This document shows, in pieces, positions 5,313-5,565 of a stretch of 5,565 nt of DNA. A program made the position numbers and the translations under genes. Position 1 is the first letter of the stretch. Each line of letters begins with the position of its first letter. Source of the stretch: Coriobacteriia bacterium (lineage in GTDB: Bacteria; Actinomycetota; Coriobacteriia; Coriobacteriales; QAMH01); contig CAAEQF010000131.1 in the NCBI GenBank assembly GCA_900758075.1, positions 1 to 5,565 on the forward strand. The letters are read 5' to 3'. The notes below the pieces were generated by a model, which saw nothing but the letters and a program-made list of their open reading frames with translations, made no database searches and was not told the origin of the DNA.

Positions 5313-5565
5313 CTATTCCGCCTGCTGCATCTGCTTGCGTGCAACGCCGCGCTTGTGCGGCGCGAACCAACGCGAGACGATCTTCGGGAGAATCGCCATG
5401 AGCAGGCCTGCGTAAAAGATCATGCAGACCGAGGTGATGAGTCCGATCTCAGAGTACGAGGCACCGAGCGCCTGACGGATCGATTCGAGCGAAATCGCCG
5501 GTAGGCGCTGGGCGCTCAGCGCGATGAACTGGGTGAGAAAACCACCCAGGCAGATGAGGAACGCA
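5313..5565 (-). CDS. MFS-like transporter remnant, C-terminal end of frame (partial at right edge)
   Basis: The frame is open from the window edge to TAG at 5315-5313, giving 83 residues; the start lies outside. FLICLGGFLTQFIAL and GLITSVCMIFYAGLLM are two membrane segments. The loop RLPAISLESIRQALGASYSE joins them, as between TM1 and TM2 of MFS carriers (compare LPAI...LGAS..qiGLitS). ILPKIVSRWFAPHKRGVA then follows. This resembles the TM4-TM5 loop (WFpp..RGxA) of anion/cation-symporter-type MFS proteins. The protein ends eight residues later in a basic/polar tail (RKQMQQAE). TM3 and everything from TM5 on therefore appear to be missing. It could instead be the last two helices of another transporter family. 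The positive C-terminal tail fits a cytoplasmic end. G/C-rich third positions support real coding. Confidence 0.72.
   Translation of the reverse strand, partial: AFLICLGGFLTQFIALSAQRLPAISLESIRQALGASYSEIGLITSVCMIFYAGLLMAILPKIVSRWFAPHKRGVARKQMQQAE

Overview
The window is GC-rich DNA (roughly mid-60s % G+C by eye) with strong G/C third-position bias, good Shine-Dalgarno sites, TATAAT-type -10 boxes and a twin-arginine lipoprotein signal. This fits a high-GC Gram-positive bacterium. Coriobacteriia or another gut-type actinobacterium is my guess, but no sequence here proves a taxon.

Layout: (a) 1-566, minus strand: a class I SAM-dependent methyltransferase running off the left edge. (b) 567-755: a divergent intergenic region with a TATAAT -10 box and a spaced palindrome beside it. 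(c) 756-3761, plus strand: a nucleoside-salvage cluster of nucleoside hydrolase, MFS permease and ribokinase (rbsK), with a structured 147-nt leader before rbsK. (d) 3762-3888: a convergent intergenic region with two copies of a 25-bp palindromic repeat at a 40-bp period. (e) 3889-4974, minus strand: a Tat-type lipoprotein metallophosphoesterase starting with GTG. (f) 5009-5209, minus strand: a small cysteine-rich zinc-ribbon protein. (g) 5254-5284: a strong hairpin. (h) 5313-5565, minus strand: the C-terminal end of a membrane transporter frame running off the right edge.

How the genes fit together: the permease could import nucleosides, the hydrolase would split them into base and ribose, and ribokinase would make ribose-5-phosphate. 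This is inferred from gene order and families. The permease substrate is not visible in the sequence.

Most notable: three genes look damaged by small or internal deletions. The nucleoside hydrolase has a good RBS and ATG that are out of frame with an otherwise intact enzyme. The permease goes from a hydrophilic leader straight into what looks like TM5 of a 14-TM carrier. The right-edge transporter seems to join TM2 to the TM4-5 loop and then stops. rbsK, the phosphoesterase, the zinc ribbon and the visible methyltransferase look intact. Either the transport and salvage genes are decaying or the sequence has assembly errors. I found no convincing new defence system, CRISPR array, RNA gene or mobile element.
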